64,000 nt of DNA from Acarospora socialis (lineage: Eukaryota; Ascomycota; Lecanoromycetes; Acarosporales; Acarosporaceae): positions 2,604,001 to 2,668,000 of the forward strand of contig JAMYGW020000003.1 of assembly GCA_025617375.2 (NCBI GenBank). The letters run 5' to 3'. Under the pieces are notes generated by a model. That model searched no databases. It saw only the letters and a list, made by a program, of their open reading frames with translations, and was not told the DNA's origin. The position numbers were made by a program, and so were the translations under genes. Shown one piece after another: positions 21,500 to 33,119 of the stretch; within the stretch, counting starts at the first letter, position 1, and every line of letters begins with the position of its first letter.

Positions 21500-22486
21500 G
21501 ATTGCGGTCTTATGTGGGAATTGTTGATAGAATTTGTGGTAAAGGATGTGTTGTGACGGAACTTCAATCGAAGTCTGACGAGTAAGAGAAAGTAATAATG
21601 GAGTGAGAATAGGCTCAGTCTTCTTATTATATGTAAATGTCAGACTGGGTGGCGCGAGTTTTGCACTAATCTGATTCGGGCGAGGCGGGGCCCTCGGAGT
21701 GAACCTGGAAGTCAGTGACCGGAAGATAGAACTGCTTTTTGATATAGGGCGAGTTTTGACTTTGCAAACCTCTTTCAAGTTTATATCGGTACTACGAGTA
21801 CTCTACAGTACCTGGGTATGAGCAGACCGCTGATTCTAGCACTTTCTAGTGCACAGTACCCCGTTAAAGGTATTCAACAACGGGGCTACGAGCACTCGTA
21901 CGACGCCAGGGGCTGCATAGCGGGGTACCTTACCCTTACTACCTTAAGGTACTTTGTAAAGTACTTGGACAGATCTTTTGCTCTCGATCCCGAGCATCGA
22001 GCATAAGGTACATGTTGTTGAACAGAGGGTTTCCAATTTTTGCTCTATGGTCATAAGTCATGTGGTTCACGCGTTGTCCCCGTTCGTGAAACATGTAGGT
22101 ACGTGGTAGGACATCATACGAGTACCACAGCAGAGCCTCGGGTTGCATGGTCGATGATGGTGGGGTTCACATGATGGTGATGATCGGCATCCGGCTGTTC
22201 CCCATATAGAGATGCACTAAATCAGCACAAGTCGGATCTGACTAATACTTGCAATGTCATTTGTCAAAGTTGATTGGGATCCTACCTTATGGTCCGGAGT
22301 AGGACAAAAGCACAATTCTAGTTAGATATGCGCTGATGGTAACCTCGTCCGGACATCGCACAACCGGACCACGGTGATGGTACTCGTACAGGCAGAAGTT
22401 CATGGTTTCAGGAGCTGCGGCTAACTGACTGCCTATGTACTCCATAACCCAGAGAGAAACCATTCAGACGCAGCATATAGACGACC
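21500..22486. promoter_or_regulatory. Catalase upstream region with dense GTAC tetranucleotides
   Basis: 987 bases between the catalase start and the 3' end of the AAA ATPase gene. GTAC occurs 11 times between 21789 and 22125, where one or two are expected. Eight lie within 176 bases and often pair, as in GTACTACGAGTAC and GGTACTTTGTAAAGTACTT. No gene is visible. A regulatory role is inference; no known factor is assigned. Confidence 0.4.
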
Positions 22487-24169
22487 TTACATTTCATCTC
22501 TCAGGATCTTGATCTGCTTTTTGATCTCGACCCACAGTATCAGGTCATCCAGATCATCGCCGCTATCTTCTACGACCGCACGACCGGCAACAATGACCAG
22601 AAGCGTGGCCACAAAGGCTTCCTTCATGTAGGCGAAGCTGAATTTGTCCGTGATACCTGCTATGGCGGAGCAGAGACGTCTTGGAAACTGGATTTTCCTG
22701 TTGTTCCTAAGTTTATGTCTGTATACCAGCGTTCCACATTAGCGTTGATGCCGTTCCATGGGAGGGAGTTGCGGATAGTGTGGGATCCACTTGATGTGGT
22801 CTCTTGTGAGCCTTACCTCCAATACTCGCAATATGCTTCTCTCTCTTCCTGTGAGGGCAGAGGGAATAGGTACTTCCGGTCGAAACGACTTGGACGTTTA
22901 GCTATTCCGGGATCCAGCCTCTCCACTACTCGGAGCGTTATGTTATCAGGGCTTGATGCGCGGTCTTCTGGGTAGCTTAGCCAGTTAGTTGGAAAGTAAC
23001 TTACAATGGTTTGTACTTCCAATGATCAAGATCCCATCATTACGTTCTAGACCGTCCACCTCGTTCAGAAAGTAGCTCCGGACCCCCTCCCTGACGAGGC
23101 TATCCAGATCTTCGAAAACCAGGAGACAAGGGGCTTGTGCCCTGGCTTTTACGAAAATCTGTCGGATGGCATATTCCGGCCCAGCGAAGGATGTGAATGT
23201 TTTGACGTACAGTGTGGGAATTGGTTCCGGACGTGTCGAGAGAGTTTTCATGAGGGCTTCGATGGATATGGTTTTACCGTTGCCAGGCGGACCGTGAAAG
23301 AGAATCCCCCTCTTACCTCCGGAACAAAGATGGAAGAGTCAGTGCACAGGACTTCACTGATGCGGATAAAGCGACAGCACAGCGAGCAACGAGGCAAAAT
23401 GGAGACACTTGGTGAGGGCAAATGGTACCTTCCATGGGACTGCAAATTCGCGATAATTCTCCCGTTCGTCAAAGAACCCTTCCACATCCGCGATCAATGA
23501 CCGCTTCATCGTCTCATCCAAGATCACATCACTCCATGCCGCCTTCTGGACACTTTCCCATAACTCGTGGTTCTTCTGCCACCAACCTTGGTCAAAGACC
23601 AGAATCTCTTTGTGCAATTCCAAGCTGTACTGTGCGGCGGCGGCGATAAGCTTGTCGGTGGGAGATGTTATTGGCTTGACAGATCCTTCATCTTCAGGCT
23701 TATGGAGAATGTAATTGAGCACAGATGCTCTAAGTCCTGCATTGCCTCTGTCGCCGCTGACGATATACACCAGGAAGTCGTGATTCTGCCAGCGGTAATG
23801 ATATTTTGCGAACTGGACTCTATTGACCAAGTAGCCCACAGCACCGTCTAATCGGCGAGGGGGTGGCACAAAAGAGCGGTACAGAAGGGATTCATCACTG
23901 CTAGGATCGAGCAACGCCTCGGCCTGGCCCGCCGCCACAAAGGCCAGAAGATTGCAATCGTATTCTAGGGTGATGGTCAGAGTATGGTCCGGATAACGAT
24001 TTCGGAGGGAGGAGCTGATCATCAAATCCGTAGATGTCCGGGCAGCAGTCGAGTGTTTCTCGAAATCGCCATACACGGTGCCACTGGGTGCTTGAGGATG
24101 TATCACGGTAAAGTCATCGTAAGCTTGGGAGGTTGCCATGACTGCTTGATTCTCACTCTGCTTCATCAA
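22487..24169 (-). CDS. BCS1-like AAA ATPase
   Basis: Exons 24169-23429, 23311-23005, 22925-22817 and 22706-22487 encode 458 residues. Walker A is FHGPPGNGKTIS, Walker B is CLLVFEDLDSL, then [28 protein letters not shown] supplies sensor 1 and the arginine-finger region. A long N-terminal region (about 245 residues) ends in VPWKRG, as in a large fungal family of BCS1-related ATPases with no transmembrane anchor. The exact substrate is unknown; mitochondrial Bcs1 itself has a membrane helix that is not seen here. Introns (78-117 nt) are longer than elsewhere in the window. The start could be the second Met. Confidence 0.82.
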
Positions 24170-24883
24170 CTTACACTATGATAGCTTTGTAGATTCGAGT
24201 ATTATAGATGAATTGACCATTCGATTTTCAAATATAGATGTTGTTACGGCGTCTAGGCAGAAGCCGCAACAACAACAGGGTTCAAACGTTGCACAGCCCC
24301 AAAGGTTTTGGCACTAACTCCTATCCCATACCCTGGTATCAAACCGCAGATGCTAACGGTCAAGGTACTCGAACAGGACGGTTCCAATATCATTATAAAA
24401 TCTTCAATGTCGTAGCCAAGACGTGTTTACTTGTTATAGTAAAGAGACTATTCCCTTGCCTGGAACAAGCAAACCAAGTAACATATAGCAAAGCTGTAGT
24501 CTAATTCTAGCTTACCCGTACAGTATCTGTGGTCTGCATTACAAAGAATCTCTACGGCGGCCATTCTGAACACTGTACCCCGTACCTTTGCGTGGCCCGA
24601 CCTCATATGAGTGCTTTCAAACCAGACCATTGCAGTACACTTGCCTCAATGCGGCATATAGATATGAGGACAGTGCAATTTGAAGCCCATTGAAACATAG
24701 TAAATATCGTCTAAAGAGACATAGTAAGCAGGGTCACAGACACATATATTGCTCTCCTTCCCCTACTTCTCCCCTTCCTCTGTGACCGTCGCCCACCCTC
24801 ACTCCGAAACAAAGCCCATCTATTGCTACCATTGATAGCGCTTCTCCACAATCCTGTCTCTTTACAACTAAGGCTTCTTCATC
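24170..24883. other. Divergent intergenic region
   Basis: Between the divergent starts of the AAA ATPase gene and the next plus-strand gene. A pyrimidine-rich TTCCCCTACTTCTCCCCTTCC tract (24763 onward) lies about 100 bases before the plus-strand ATG and may be a core promoter element. No gene seen. Confidence 0.4.
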
Positions 24884-26206
24884 ATGGAACAACCTGAAAC
24901 TGCCTCTTCCATCGTCTCTTCTTCGCCGCGACATGAAATCATAGTCCGCCGAACACGTCCTAGATCAGATACTGAAGACCTTGAACCCCCCCGACCAGAG
25001 CCCCATCCCAGAGGTTACTCGGACGCAAGAGTGCAGGCTGGCATCAACTATGCTGAACGTCGTCTCAATTCAACCAAACGAAAACCACCTCCCATACTCG
25101 AGAAACTCCTGCTTATCTACAAGGGGGCTTGTAGCGAGTTCCTGCATCAGAAACAGAAAAAGTTCGAGAATGTCCGCCAGAGCAAACTGCTTTCCGAGAT
25201 CCGGGGTTATGAAGAAGAGATGGCCAGAAGGCCTTGGGTTCATGCTATTGGAGACGAGTACACAGAAAGCCTACAGAGAGAACTCGTCAAACTCCGACGG
25301 TTGCAATTTTTCGCCCGATACGGCGACTATACGCGAAGGGTCGCCCACCAGCTGACGGATTTAACTCGCCGAGAACAAACGGAGAACTGGAGGAAGATCT
25401 CCGGGACGTTCCAATGGTCCGACATCAGTCAGCGGATCACTACGGAGGCCGACCATTGGAAACTTTATGGATCGTCTAAAGGTACTGATCAGGTGAGAAC
25501 CACGTATGCGGTATACCAGGGCTGCCAGAAAACCGGGCTCGACTTTAAACAAGCGCTGGCGGCCATAAGTACCTATGGAGCGCGCAACCAAGCATGCCTC
25601 AAGCCCATCAACGACCTCGTGGTGGAAGGGAGGTGGACCGATATTGCCACCACCCTCGCTGAAGACCTTCGAGACCTGGCCAGCACAATGCCGATTGAGC
25701 TAAAAGACGAGGAAGCTGAATTCAGAGCCATCATCCTGGAACTCCGAGACGAATGGTTCACGATCGGCACTTTCACTGGGCTAGTAGATGGACTCGCCGA
25801 ACCGTGGACGTGGCTGCCAACACCACAACTGATCCAACAGTGCAAGGATAGCAACACGCCGGAAAAGAAGCAAGCCGCAAGACGAGCGAACGAAGACCAA
25901 GTCGCTAAAGGCGCAGCCCTACGCATCCAGAAATTTGATGAAGAGAAGGAATTGGTCGAACAACTTTCGACCGAGCTAGAAGTGAACGCCTTACCAACAC
26001 CAGGGCCTCTCCCGTCCAAGAATAAACGAAATGCAAGCCAGGGGGTATCGGTCCAGGACAGAAAGAAGGCGTGGAGGACGATTTATGATCAGCAGCGGAG
26101 AGCTCGAGCCTCGTTCCGGGCATCGCTTGAGCTCCAACGGGAGGTAAATCGAGTCGTCTCGCACTACAAGGGTCAGTATGGAAGCTCTCCACCACCTCAG
26201 GAGTAG
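24884..26206 (+). CDS. Highly charged intronless protein, unknown function
   Basis: A single 440-residue ORF with a good ATG context (ATCATGG). It is rich in Lys, Arg, Glu and Gln with long predicted helices, for example EKLLLIYKGACSEFLHQKQK, YTESLQRELVKLRRLQFF, and a C-terminal RKKAWRTIYDQQRRARAS. The N terminus is Ser/Pro-rich and basic. There is no signal peptide, membrane segment or motif I recognise. Codon use and the absence of stops over 1.3 kb support a real gene. I assign no function. Confidence 0.65.
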   Translation: MEQPETASSIVSSSPRHEIIVRRTRPRSDTEDLEPPRPEPHPRGYSDARVQAGINYAERRLNSTKRKPPPILEKLLLIYKGACSEFLHQKQKKFENVRQSKLLSEIRGYEEEMARRPWVHAIGDEYTESLQRELVKLRRLQFFARYGDYTRRVAHQLTDLTRREQTENWRKISGTFQWSDISQRITTEADHWKLYGSSKGTDQVRTTYAVYQGCQKTGLDFKQALAAISTYGARNQACLKPINDLVVEGRWTDIATTLAEDLRDLASTMPIELKDEEAEFRAIILELRDEWFTIGTFTGLVDGLAEPWTWLPTPQLIQQCKDSNTPEKKQAARRANEDQVAKGAALRIQKFDEEKELVEQLSTELEVNALPTPGPLPSKNKRNASQGVSVQDRKKAWRTIYDQQRRARASFRASLELQREVNRVVSHYKGQYGSSPPPQE

Positions 26207-26498
26207 TTTCACGTTGATGGAGATTCGCTCCTTGTACTCTATGTAGAGAGTCAGCACTGTAGCAACTAGAATGAGCAAGTTCCTTGGGTCTTGAGTATCG
26301 CGCACTTCGAGATCTTGCCGACCGTTGAGTTGATCAATTCGGAGATGGGTCGAGAGTGGTTAAGGCCTCCCAGGGGCCTCTAGTTGCCCGGCGTAATCAC
26401 AACGCTCAATAATAGATTAGTGATAGAACCAAGTCCAATTTGATTACGTTGAATATAAGCATTACAGGTCGGCGAATTACTAGAATCACCCCCAACTC

Positions 26499-26873
26499 AA
26501 CAATTTACCACTGTTCACCCCCTAAATCAATTTCTTTTCTCAACTCTCCCCCACCCCATCTCCCCCTACCTATTGTCACCTATGATTTAGGCCTCTACAC
26601 CTAACCTCATGCCTACTTTCACCTAAACTCTTGCTTATCTTCCCGCCTAGTTTCACACCTAAAGTTGTCCTCAAGTTGCTTAGAATCATGTCTAAAACGC
26701 ATGGGTTTAGGCATGAACTCAAGTGTGAGTTTAGGCGTCGGTTTAGGCATTGGTTTAGGCATGAGTTTAGGCGCGGAGAGCCTAAATCATAGGTGTCAAT
26801 AGGTAGGGGGAGATGGGGTGGGGAGTATGAGGAAAACAAATTGGTTTAGGAGTGAAACGAGTGGTAAACTGTT
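26499..26873. mobile_element. MITE-like non-autonomous DNA transposon (94-bp terminal inverted repeats)
   Basis: The left repeat (26499-26592) begins AACAATTTACCACT and the right repeat (26780-26873, read in reverse) begins AACAGTTTACCACT. Their inner 45 bases, including ACCCCATCTCCCCCTACC and CACCTATGATTTAGGC, are nearly identical. The 187-bp interior carries several GTTTAGGC-containing units of 10-14 bp (26704-26775) and has no coding capacity. I see no clear target-site duplication, so the superfamily is uncertain. It lies between two lineage-specific genes. Confidence 0.75.
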
Positions 26874-27298
26874 TTATTACTCAAGATCTACATGTCCAAT
26901 GTCTCTAGCTATGATTCTACTATTGAGATATATCAACAGTCTGTTCAACAAAATTCAGCATCCTCAGTGCACTGTACTGTCCCCCTTTGCACGATATAGG
27001 CTGTCGTACAATGCGGGCCAGGAAACCCCATCCCCTCAGCACCGGAATCTGCATGCACTCAGCAGTAAAGTTGCGGTTACCTTACTATACCTCGTATTTC
27101 CAACTGTAGATTGCAAGTTTGCAAGTTTACAGGGTTACAACCAATTGATGTCACGATGGCTACACCAACAAGGCTGTCAGCCTTGTCTTCGCGATGTTGG
27201 CCTTTAGAGCCTTGTGCCGTCTTGCTCGTCGTTCAAAAAAGCTGTTCTATCTTCATCGATTGACTTGCTATACTCTACGAACAGAGATTGACATCGCA
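26874..27298. other. 5' flank of the Fungal_N-type gene
   Basis: Non-coding region between the MITE and the next gene. An in-frame upstream extension (from a TTG at 27194) was not used because the ATG at 27299 starts the conserved MAEIGLVASI segment. Confidence 0.4.
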
Positions 27299-29118
27299 AT
27301 GGCAGAGATTGGTCTGGTCGCCAGCATCGTTCAGATTCTTTCCGTGGGTGCGAAGCTGTCAACGAGCTTGTATACCTTCGCCGACTCAATTGGCTCTGCT
27401 GGGTTGGAGATCCAGATCATAGCTAAAGAAATTACCCTGTTTTCGGCTGTGCTCAATCAGTTGCGTGATGTCCTCGAGGACTGCTCAAACCAATACTCGA
27501 TCAATTTGATGCAAACGGTTGAAGAGATCTTGGACGAGAGCCGAGAGGGCTTCGGACGCATCTCTTCCGTCTTGAGGCAGTTACAGAAAGGGGATGATGC
27601 TGGAAAACCCGCAGAATTTGCGCGGCGGATGAAGTTCGTTTTTGTTAGGTCTAAAATCCAGGTGTTTCGTGGTATGCATACCCGTAAGTGGAGGAGCCAT
27701 CACACTGACAATCGAAATGGCAGGGTATCTTGAGTCCAACAAATCCACACTCCAGACCATGCTGCAGGTCTTACTTATTAGAAAAAGATTCCCTTCTTTA
27801 AGGTCAGGACTCTCTAACAGCATTCCTACTTCAACAGTCACACGGATGTCTGCTGACGAGACTCAATGATAGGCCCAACGTGAAAGCCGAAGCAGTCCGC
27901 ATTGAGCAGGAACGAGAGCTACTCGAGAGTCTTGTTGTAGCGAACCGGTTGTCGTTCGCTAACCTACGTAAGCTCGAGACGCGTCGTGCAGCAAGTGCGA
28001 TACCTAGCTTGCGGAACGAGCAAGATGCGGTGCACCCGTCCCTCAACTTAGCATTCCTCCATAACAATGACAGAGAACACGAACACGGGATGCGGGCACC
28101 TCGATCGAGCGTTGGGAGTACGGCCTCGCGGATATCTGAGCATCGTTCTCTTCTCGAGGAAAATCCGGAGGGCGCGGTCGACTGTCTTTTACAACGCTGG
28201 ACAGCTGGGCTTTGCGATGCAGCTGAGAATGACGCTATGCTGGAGCGTAGCCGATCTGTGGCTGCGCATATGTCCCCAAAGGTTTCTTCTAACTCGCGCC
28301 CAAGAGCGAAGAAAGTTCCGTTCCGTTCCGGGGAATGGATTCCCGATGAGGTAGATTCGGACAAGTCAGACGAGGATGTTGCCGACACCGATATGGCGAC
28401 TTTACCATCAACTCAGCTTCACGAACAGTCGGAGGAACGCTACAGAGCTCAGGCTAAGCAGATGGTCTCTAGCCGAAATTGGATCATTGAGAGCTATGGA
28501 GCTAGATTGCACCTCCTCACTGAGGGCACCCCGTCTGGCCATACGGAGGCTTTCCAGAAGCTCAAAGATCTGTTCGAGAAGATGCTTGTTGACCTCTACT
28601 GGGAAATAGGCTTTGCAGACTCTGCACTTGAGCCTTTACCCGTTCCAAGTCGAGGCTCACCAAGCAATCCAGAGATGGGTCCTGGTCAACAGAATTCGAC
28701 GGCAAGCACATTCTCGTCCCTTGCTAACACCAAGAAACATCAACTCTGGCGCTTCCGCTCCTCGAAAGAATTGAATTCCGTGTCCGATATGGCTGGTCTC
28801 GCTACCAAATCCCCTAGGAGACCCACTATAGTAAAATTGGTTTATGCCATGCTTCGGCATTACGACAAGGCTGCAGCTTCCGACTCTGATCAACGTACCG
28901 TAACGACCAACTCTGATCGACGTATCGTAACGACCGACTATAATCTATTCCCCGTGTCAGAGTCGACATCAGAATGCGCCGATGAGTGGCCTAGATCTTA
29001 TCCCCGCGAGGACATTCAACCAGTCGGCATTTTTGCGTACATGCAATCGTCTCAGGCATTACATGACCGAAAGAGAGATGCGCATGCCGCCGAGCTTGGA
29101 GAGAAGGCCCGTCCATGA
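27299..29118 (+). CDS. Fungal_N-type (PF17111-like) protein, unknown function
   Basis: Model exons 27299-27683, 27724-27767 and 27838-29118 give 569 residues. The N terminus MAEIGLVASIVQILSVGAKLSTSLYTFADS, with a helical region ending near QTMLQ, matches the N-terminal domain common in fungal STAND/NLR-like and related proteins. Residues about 145-230 are helical (ERELLESLVVANRLSFANLR). The rest is Ser-rich and shows no NACHT, ankyrin or WD domain, so the protein may act alone or be a truncated family member. Intron one is only 40 nt and intron two has an unusual GTCTTA donor; both boundaries are the least certain here. A short in-frame repeat (DQRTVTTN / DRRIVTTD) occurs near the end. Confidence 0.55.
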
Positions 29119-30055
29119 ACTGTCTGAATTGCTGATCTGAAGCGAACGGTACTTGATATCGTACGATAACTCTACATTCATTAGGTCTACTTGTGGGCAG
29201 TTCGGATAGGCGTTGGAAGTCAGACCAATCGATCTTTCATGACTTCTGGTTATTACGTTCTCATTTGAATCTCAGCTCACAAACAGGTTTCCGTTGGGGC
29301 CTGATAAGAGGACCTACCGTTCGTAGTAGGGCTTCACAAGGATCTTGCAGCTTGTATGCTTCATGATGTGTCAAATATTGCGAAGTTGTCCTTGTATGTG
29401 GAGATTCTACATGAGTGCATACCACCACCGGTGCCTCCTGGAAGAACCTTGTGCATGATCAAGGTGACATCTCTCTACTAATCATTGCTACAGCGAGTGG
29501 GCGGACAAATTCTCCAGTGCACATAAATCGATTGACACTGATGGCCGTAGTCGCTCTCAGTTATCATACACAACCACAGCTCCTTCACACAAGCTCCTAC
29601 ACCCTAAATTGACGATAGCTTCAATAACAGACAAGATTGCTCCGCCGCAGTACAAAAGTCAGAGGCTTGCTTGCAAACAGGTAACCAATGATCTAACTGC
29701 AAGAAAATCAGATGGGACTAACAACATGCAGTGTCGACGAACTGTGGAACGCAAACTGCTAAAAATGCAAATACAGGTGCGTGAGCTGTAAGGCAACTGG
29801 TGGACAACTAGCCTGGAGCTCTAGCAATGTTGAGAGACGTACGCACACAGTATTTGATGAGATGAAGACTACTACAACATATCTTGTGCCAACGATCATT
29901 CCGTGAATCAGGCTTCGTAAAACTCAGGATGTGAAACACACGCGGATCAAATGTTCTCTCATGCTAACTTCGAGCCCTAAGATAATGTACATTGTACTAT
30001 CGCCTTTAAAACCCCAACTATCGACGCTTCTGCTTCTCCGAGAAATATAGCGATC
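29119..30055. other. Gene-free region of about 940 bases
   Basis: No coding pattern, RNA gene or repeat that I can support. It should contain the promoter of the downstream kinase gene. Confidence 0.4.
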
Positions 30056-31409
30056 ATGTCCTCATTAAAGTACCAACCCGGTCGGATAGACAACGTGGAG
30101 GACTTGGAGAAGTACATCGCCGGCGGCTTTCATCCTGTTCATCTCGGCGACACGCTCGACAACGGAAGATATCGAATTGTACACAAGCTTGGGTTTGGGG
30201 GTTACGCAACTGTTTGGCTTGGTCGAGACCAACAAGCCAATAAGTATGTTGCACTGAAGATCATCGTTGCGGAGTTCTCGAAGAACTGCGCAGAACTGAA
30301 GATGCTTCAACAATTCGAGGACACCGCCTCCACCCACCCGGGTCGTCTGTATATCGCTACTCTTCTTGACAGCTTTTGGATTGAAGGTCAGAATGGATCC
30401 CATCTCTGCTTAGTGTCTCCAGTTGCGGGGCCTACCATACCAGAGTACTCCAGAACCCAACCGCACGAGAGATTGAGCGTGGATGTTGCGCAGAAGATCG
30501 CTTTGCAGGCTACGCAAGGATTGGCATTCCTCCACTCAATTGGTGTCGGTCACGGAGGTAACTAGTGGCTGTTGTACTTTGGTGTTAAGAAGCCATCGCT
30601 AATATTATTTTACAGATTTTACGCCCTCAAATGTACTCTATCAACTTACTAATCTGGATTCTTGGACCGACGAAGAAGTGTATGAGCGACTCGGTCAGCC
30701 GTACAAAGATGCGGTGCACACTATATCAGGTGACGATCCAACACCATCAGCACCAACCTACGTAGTTGAGCCGATATCTGACATCAATGCTCAATACGTA
30801 ACTGAAAGTATCCTCATAATCGACTTTGGTCAGGCCTTCTTTCTCGACAGCCCACCACCTGGCGGAGTCGGAACACCTTGGAGTTACCGTGCACCAGAGG
30901 CGATCTTTGATCTCAAAGCGAGCGTCTATTCTGACGCGTGGGCTCTGGCATGCACGATCTTCGAGATCCGCGCTGGAGAGGCGTTATTCGAAGTGTTCTT
31001 CTCAGACCGAGATGATGCTTTACTTCAGATTGTGCAGATCCTGGGTAAGCTGCCGGAGCGTTGGTGGTACGCATGGGAAGGCCGCTTGACCTATTTCGAT
31101 GAGGACGGGAATCCAAAGCAAAAGTGGGAAAACGACAGACCATTAGCGTCGTTGCATCCTCTAAATGATCAGGTCAAGGATATTGGCAACGAGTATGACA
31201 GCGACGACGATGACAACCATACCAGCACACAAAACGCCCACACCCGCGAGAGTGACAATGGTTCCTCAAGTACGGGAAGAGGAAAGATCTCGCCCGAGGA
31301 GGTGGCAAGCCTATACGACCTGTTAAGCAAGATGCTAAAGTACGCACCAGAAGAGCGTATAACCGCTGAGGAGGCTTCTGCGCACGCTTGGTTTAGCAAG
31401 AAGTTTTAG
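30056..31409 (+). CDS. SRPK-like protein kinase with altered catalytic loop
   Basis: Exons 30056-30557 and 30616-31409 give 431 residues. The glycine loop GFGGYATVWLG, the lysine in YVALKI, and a distant IIDFGQAF (DFG) with GTPWSYRAPE (activation segment/APE) identify a kinase of the SRPK-like group expanded in fungi. The catalytic loop reads HGDFTPSNVL: Asp and Asn remain, but the usual HRDxK lysine is Thr. An acidic DSDDDD insert precedes the C-terminal lobe, which ends in MLKYAPEERITAEEASAHAWF. SRPK kinases phosphorylate RS-rich proteins; whether this one is active is not known. Confidence 0.82.
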
Positions 31410-31656
31410 TACGATGTATGGTAGATCCAGTAACGGCGCACTTCCCCACGATCATTTCGAAGAGGTTTCATCTCTGCAACCGTCCGCTCCATGAAAACAC
31501 TATCCACATTGCTCAGTTCGGTGAGCCAAGATCTCCTCTTTAAAGGCCATCAAGTCTCATGGTCGCATACTCGAGATCCTCCACACCACGGCTCATAACC
31601 TCTGAGGCACGAATCTCACGGATTATTCCGACTCATTGCTGACGATCAACATAAAT
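31410..31656. other. Convergent 3' flank after the kinase gene
   Basis: A short non-coding stretch. On the minus strand it can encode EVMSRGVEDLEYATMRLDGL followed by a stop (about 31548-31610), a possible final exon of the minus-strand ORF next door. I could not fit it with a clean splice. Confidence 0.3.
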
Positions 31657-32022
31657 CTACTCACACGAAGCACTGCCCAGATTGACGTTCGAAGGCACAT
31701 CTCCGCTCGCAGGATCAGGTGACGCCCCGCCTGGTGCCGAACGTGCGGACAAGTAGATATAGCGCCTGGGTAGCAGAGGCTGCGCACCTGTGTCTGCAAC
31801 GCGCTTCATCCTACCGTAGATAAGCTCGTAGGCTCTGCGCACCAGAGGATCACCACTGTCGGAGCTCTTTCGAGCGGCCGAATCGATTCCATAACGTTGA
31901 ATCCGCTCAGAGAAGCAACCAGGATAATGAACAAGAACTGTCTGTTGTGGATTGGGCAGTAAGCATGGACTAGATTCTAGGTCGCTTGAACCTGGGTATT
32001 CATAAATCGCGACGCAATGCAT
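31657..32022 (-). CDS. Small hypothetical protein, model uncertain
   Basis: A 121-residue ORF with a true ATG (MHCVAIYEYPGSS) that stops 33 bases short of the enoyl-CoA hydratase stop upstream of it. It contains a basic helical segment (RRAYELIYGRMKRVAD). The final codons overlap a GTGAGT donor, so the protein may continue in a further exon. No family recognised, and it could be a chance ORF in the 3' UTR of the neighbouring gene. Confidence 0.35.
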   Translation of the reverse strand: MHCVAIYEYPGSSDLESSPCLLPNPQQTVLVHYPGCFSERIQRYGIDSAARKSSDSGDPLVRRAYELIYGRMKRVADTGAQPLLPRRYIYLSARSAPGGASPDPASGDVPSNVNLGSASCE

Positions 32023-32054
32023 GCCGCTGTTGACTTGTCAGATGTTTTATATAT

Positions 32055-33119
32055 TTACTCATTCGCCCATTCGGGCTTCTTCTTCTCCGCGAATGCTTTC
32101 ATTCCTAGAAGTTACCATTAGCGCTGTGATACCAATGTCGCTTGGAATATTATTCAACACACCTATCTTCTGATCTCTACTGCCGAAAAGACTATGAAAT
32201 ACCCTTCGCTCATACTCGACCCCTTCTCGAACTCCCAGATCCTGACTCTTATTTACAACTTCCTTCGCGGCTTTGACCGACACTCGACTCATCGAAGCAA
32301 TTTTCGCCGCCGTCTCCACCGCCCCGTCCACGCACTCCTGCGGCGAATCAAACACCCTTGCCGCAAGGCCCCATTCGCCCGCCTCTTTCCCACTGAAGTT
32401 CCTCCCGGTCAATATCAACTCCATCGCCCTACTCTTCCCAATTGCGTGGGTCAGCCGCTGGCTCCCGCCTGCACCGGGAATGGTGCCGAGTTTTATCTCC
32501 GGTTGTCCAAACGTCGCGGAACTGCTACAATACAGAATATCGGCCATCATAGCCAGTTCACAGCCGCCACCGAGCGCATAACCATTGACGGCGCCGATGA
32601 TGGGTTTCTTGATCTGTGTTGTCTGCGCGGACCATGCTTCTATGAAGTCTGTCGTATAGGCTTGCGAGAATGTCAGGGAGGCCATTTCCTTGATGTCTGC
32701 GCCGGCTGTTGTGAGTAGTATATTAGCAGAAGCGCCGGACTGGTTGAGGTGTAATGACGGTAATCCTACCTGCAAAAGCCTTTTCACTGCCCGTTATGAC
32801 AATGGCGCCGGTATCTTTGTCTTGATCGAATTTCCGTAATGCATCATTGAGCTCGACGAATACGGCACTTGAGAGAGCATTGAGGGCTTTGGGTCGGTTG
32901 AGAGTTACTAAGAGACATTCTAACGTCAGTCATGTTCCTAACGAGTCCTAAAACTGATGTTGGTGAGCCTTTACTCAGGCCGACCCCGGCTTTCGGAGTC
33001 GATATCAGCAGATGCTCGTAGGATGATGATGTCGCAACCGAGTATGGTCTAACGATCCGTATGAAAGACGAGGTAGAAATTCTCGAGGCCGACGGCCTGT
33101 AGCCTCGCAACATAGACAT
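32055..33119 (-). CDS. Mitochondrial enoyl-CoA hydratase
   Basis: Exons 33119-32975, 32907-32770, 32705-32163 and 32104-32055 give 291 residues. Residues 1-35 ([15 protein letters not shown]...) form a basic amphipathic presequence typical of mitochondrial import. Crotonase features are [13 protein letters not shown]-like [27 protein letters not shown] (oxyanion hole), [12 protein letters not shown] and [15 protein letters not shown] (the two catalytic Glu). The C terminus FAEKKKPEW is family-typical. Reaction: hydration of trans-2-enoyl-CoA in beta-oxidation and branched amino-acid breakdown. It faces RER1 across a 346-base divergent promoter. Confidence 0.95.
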
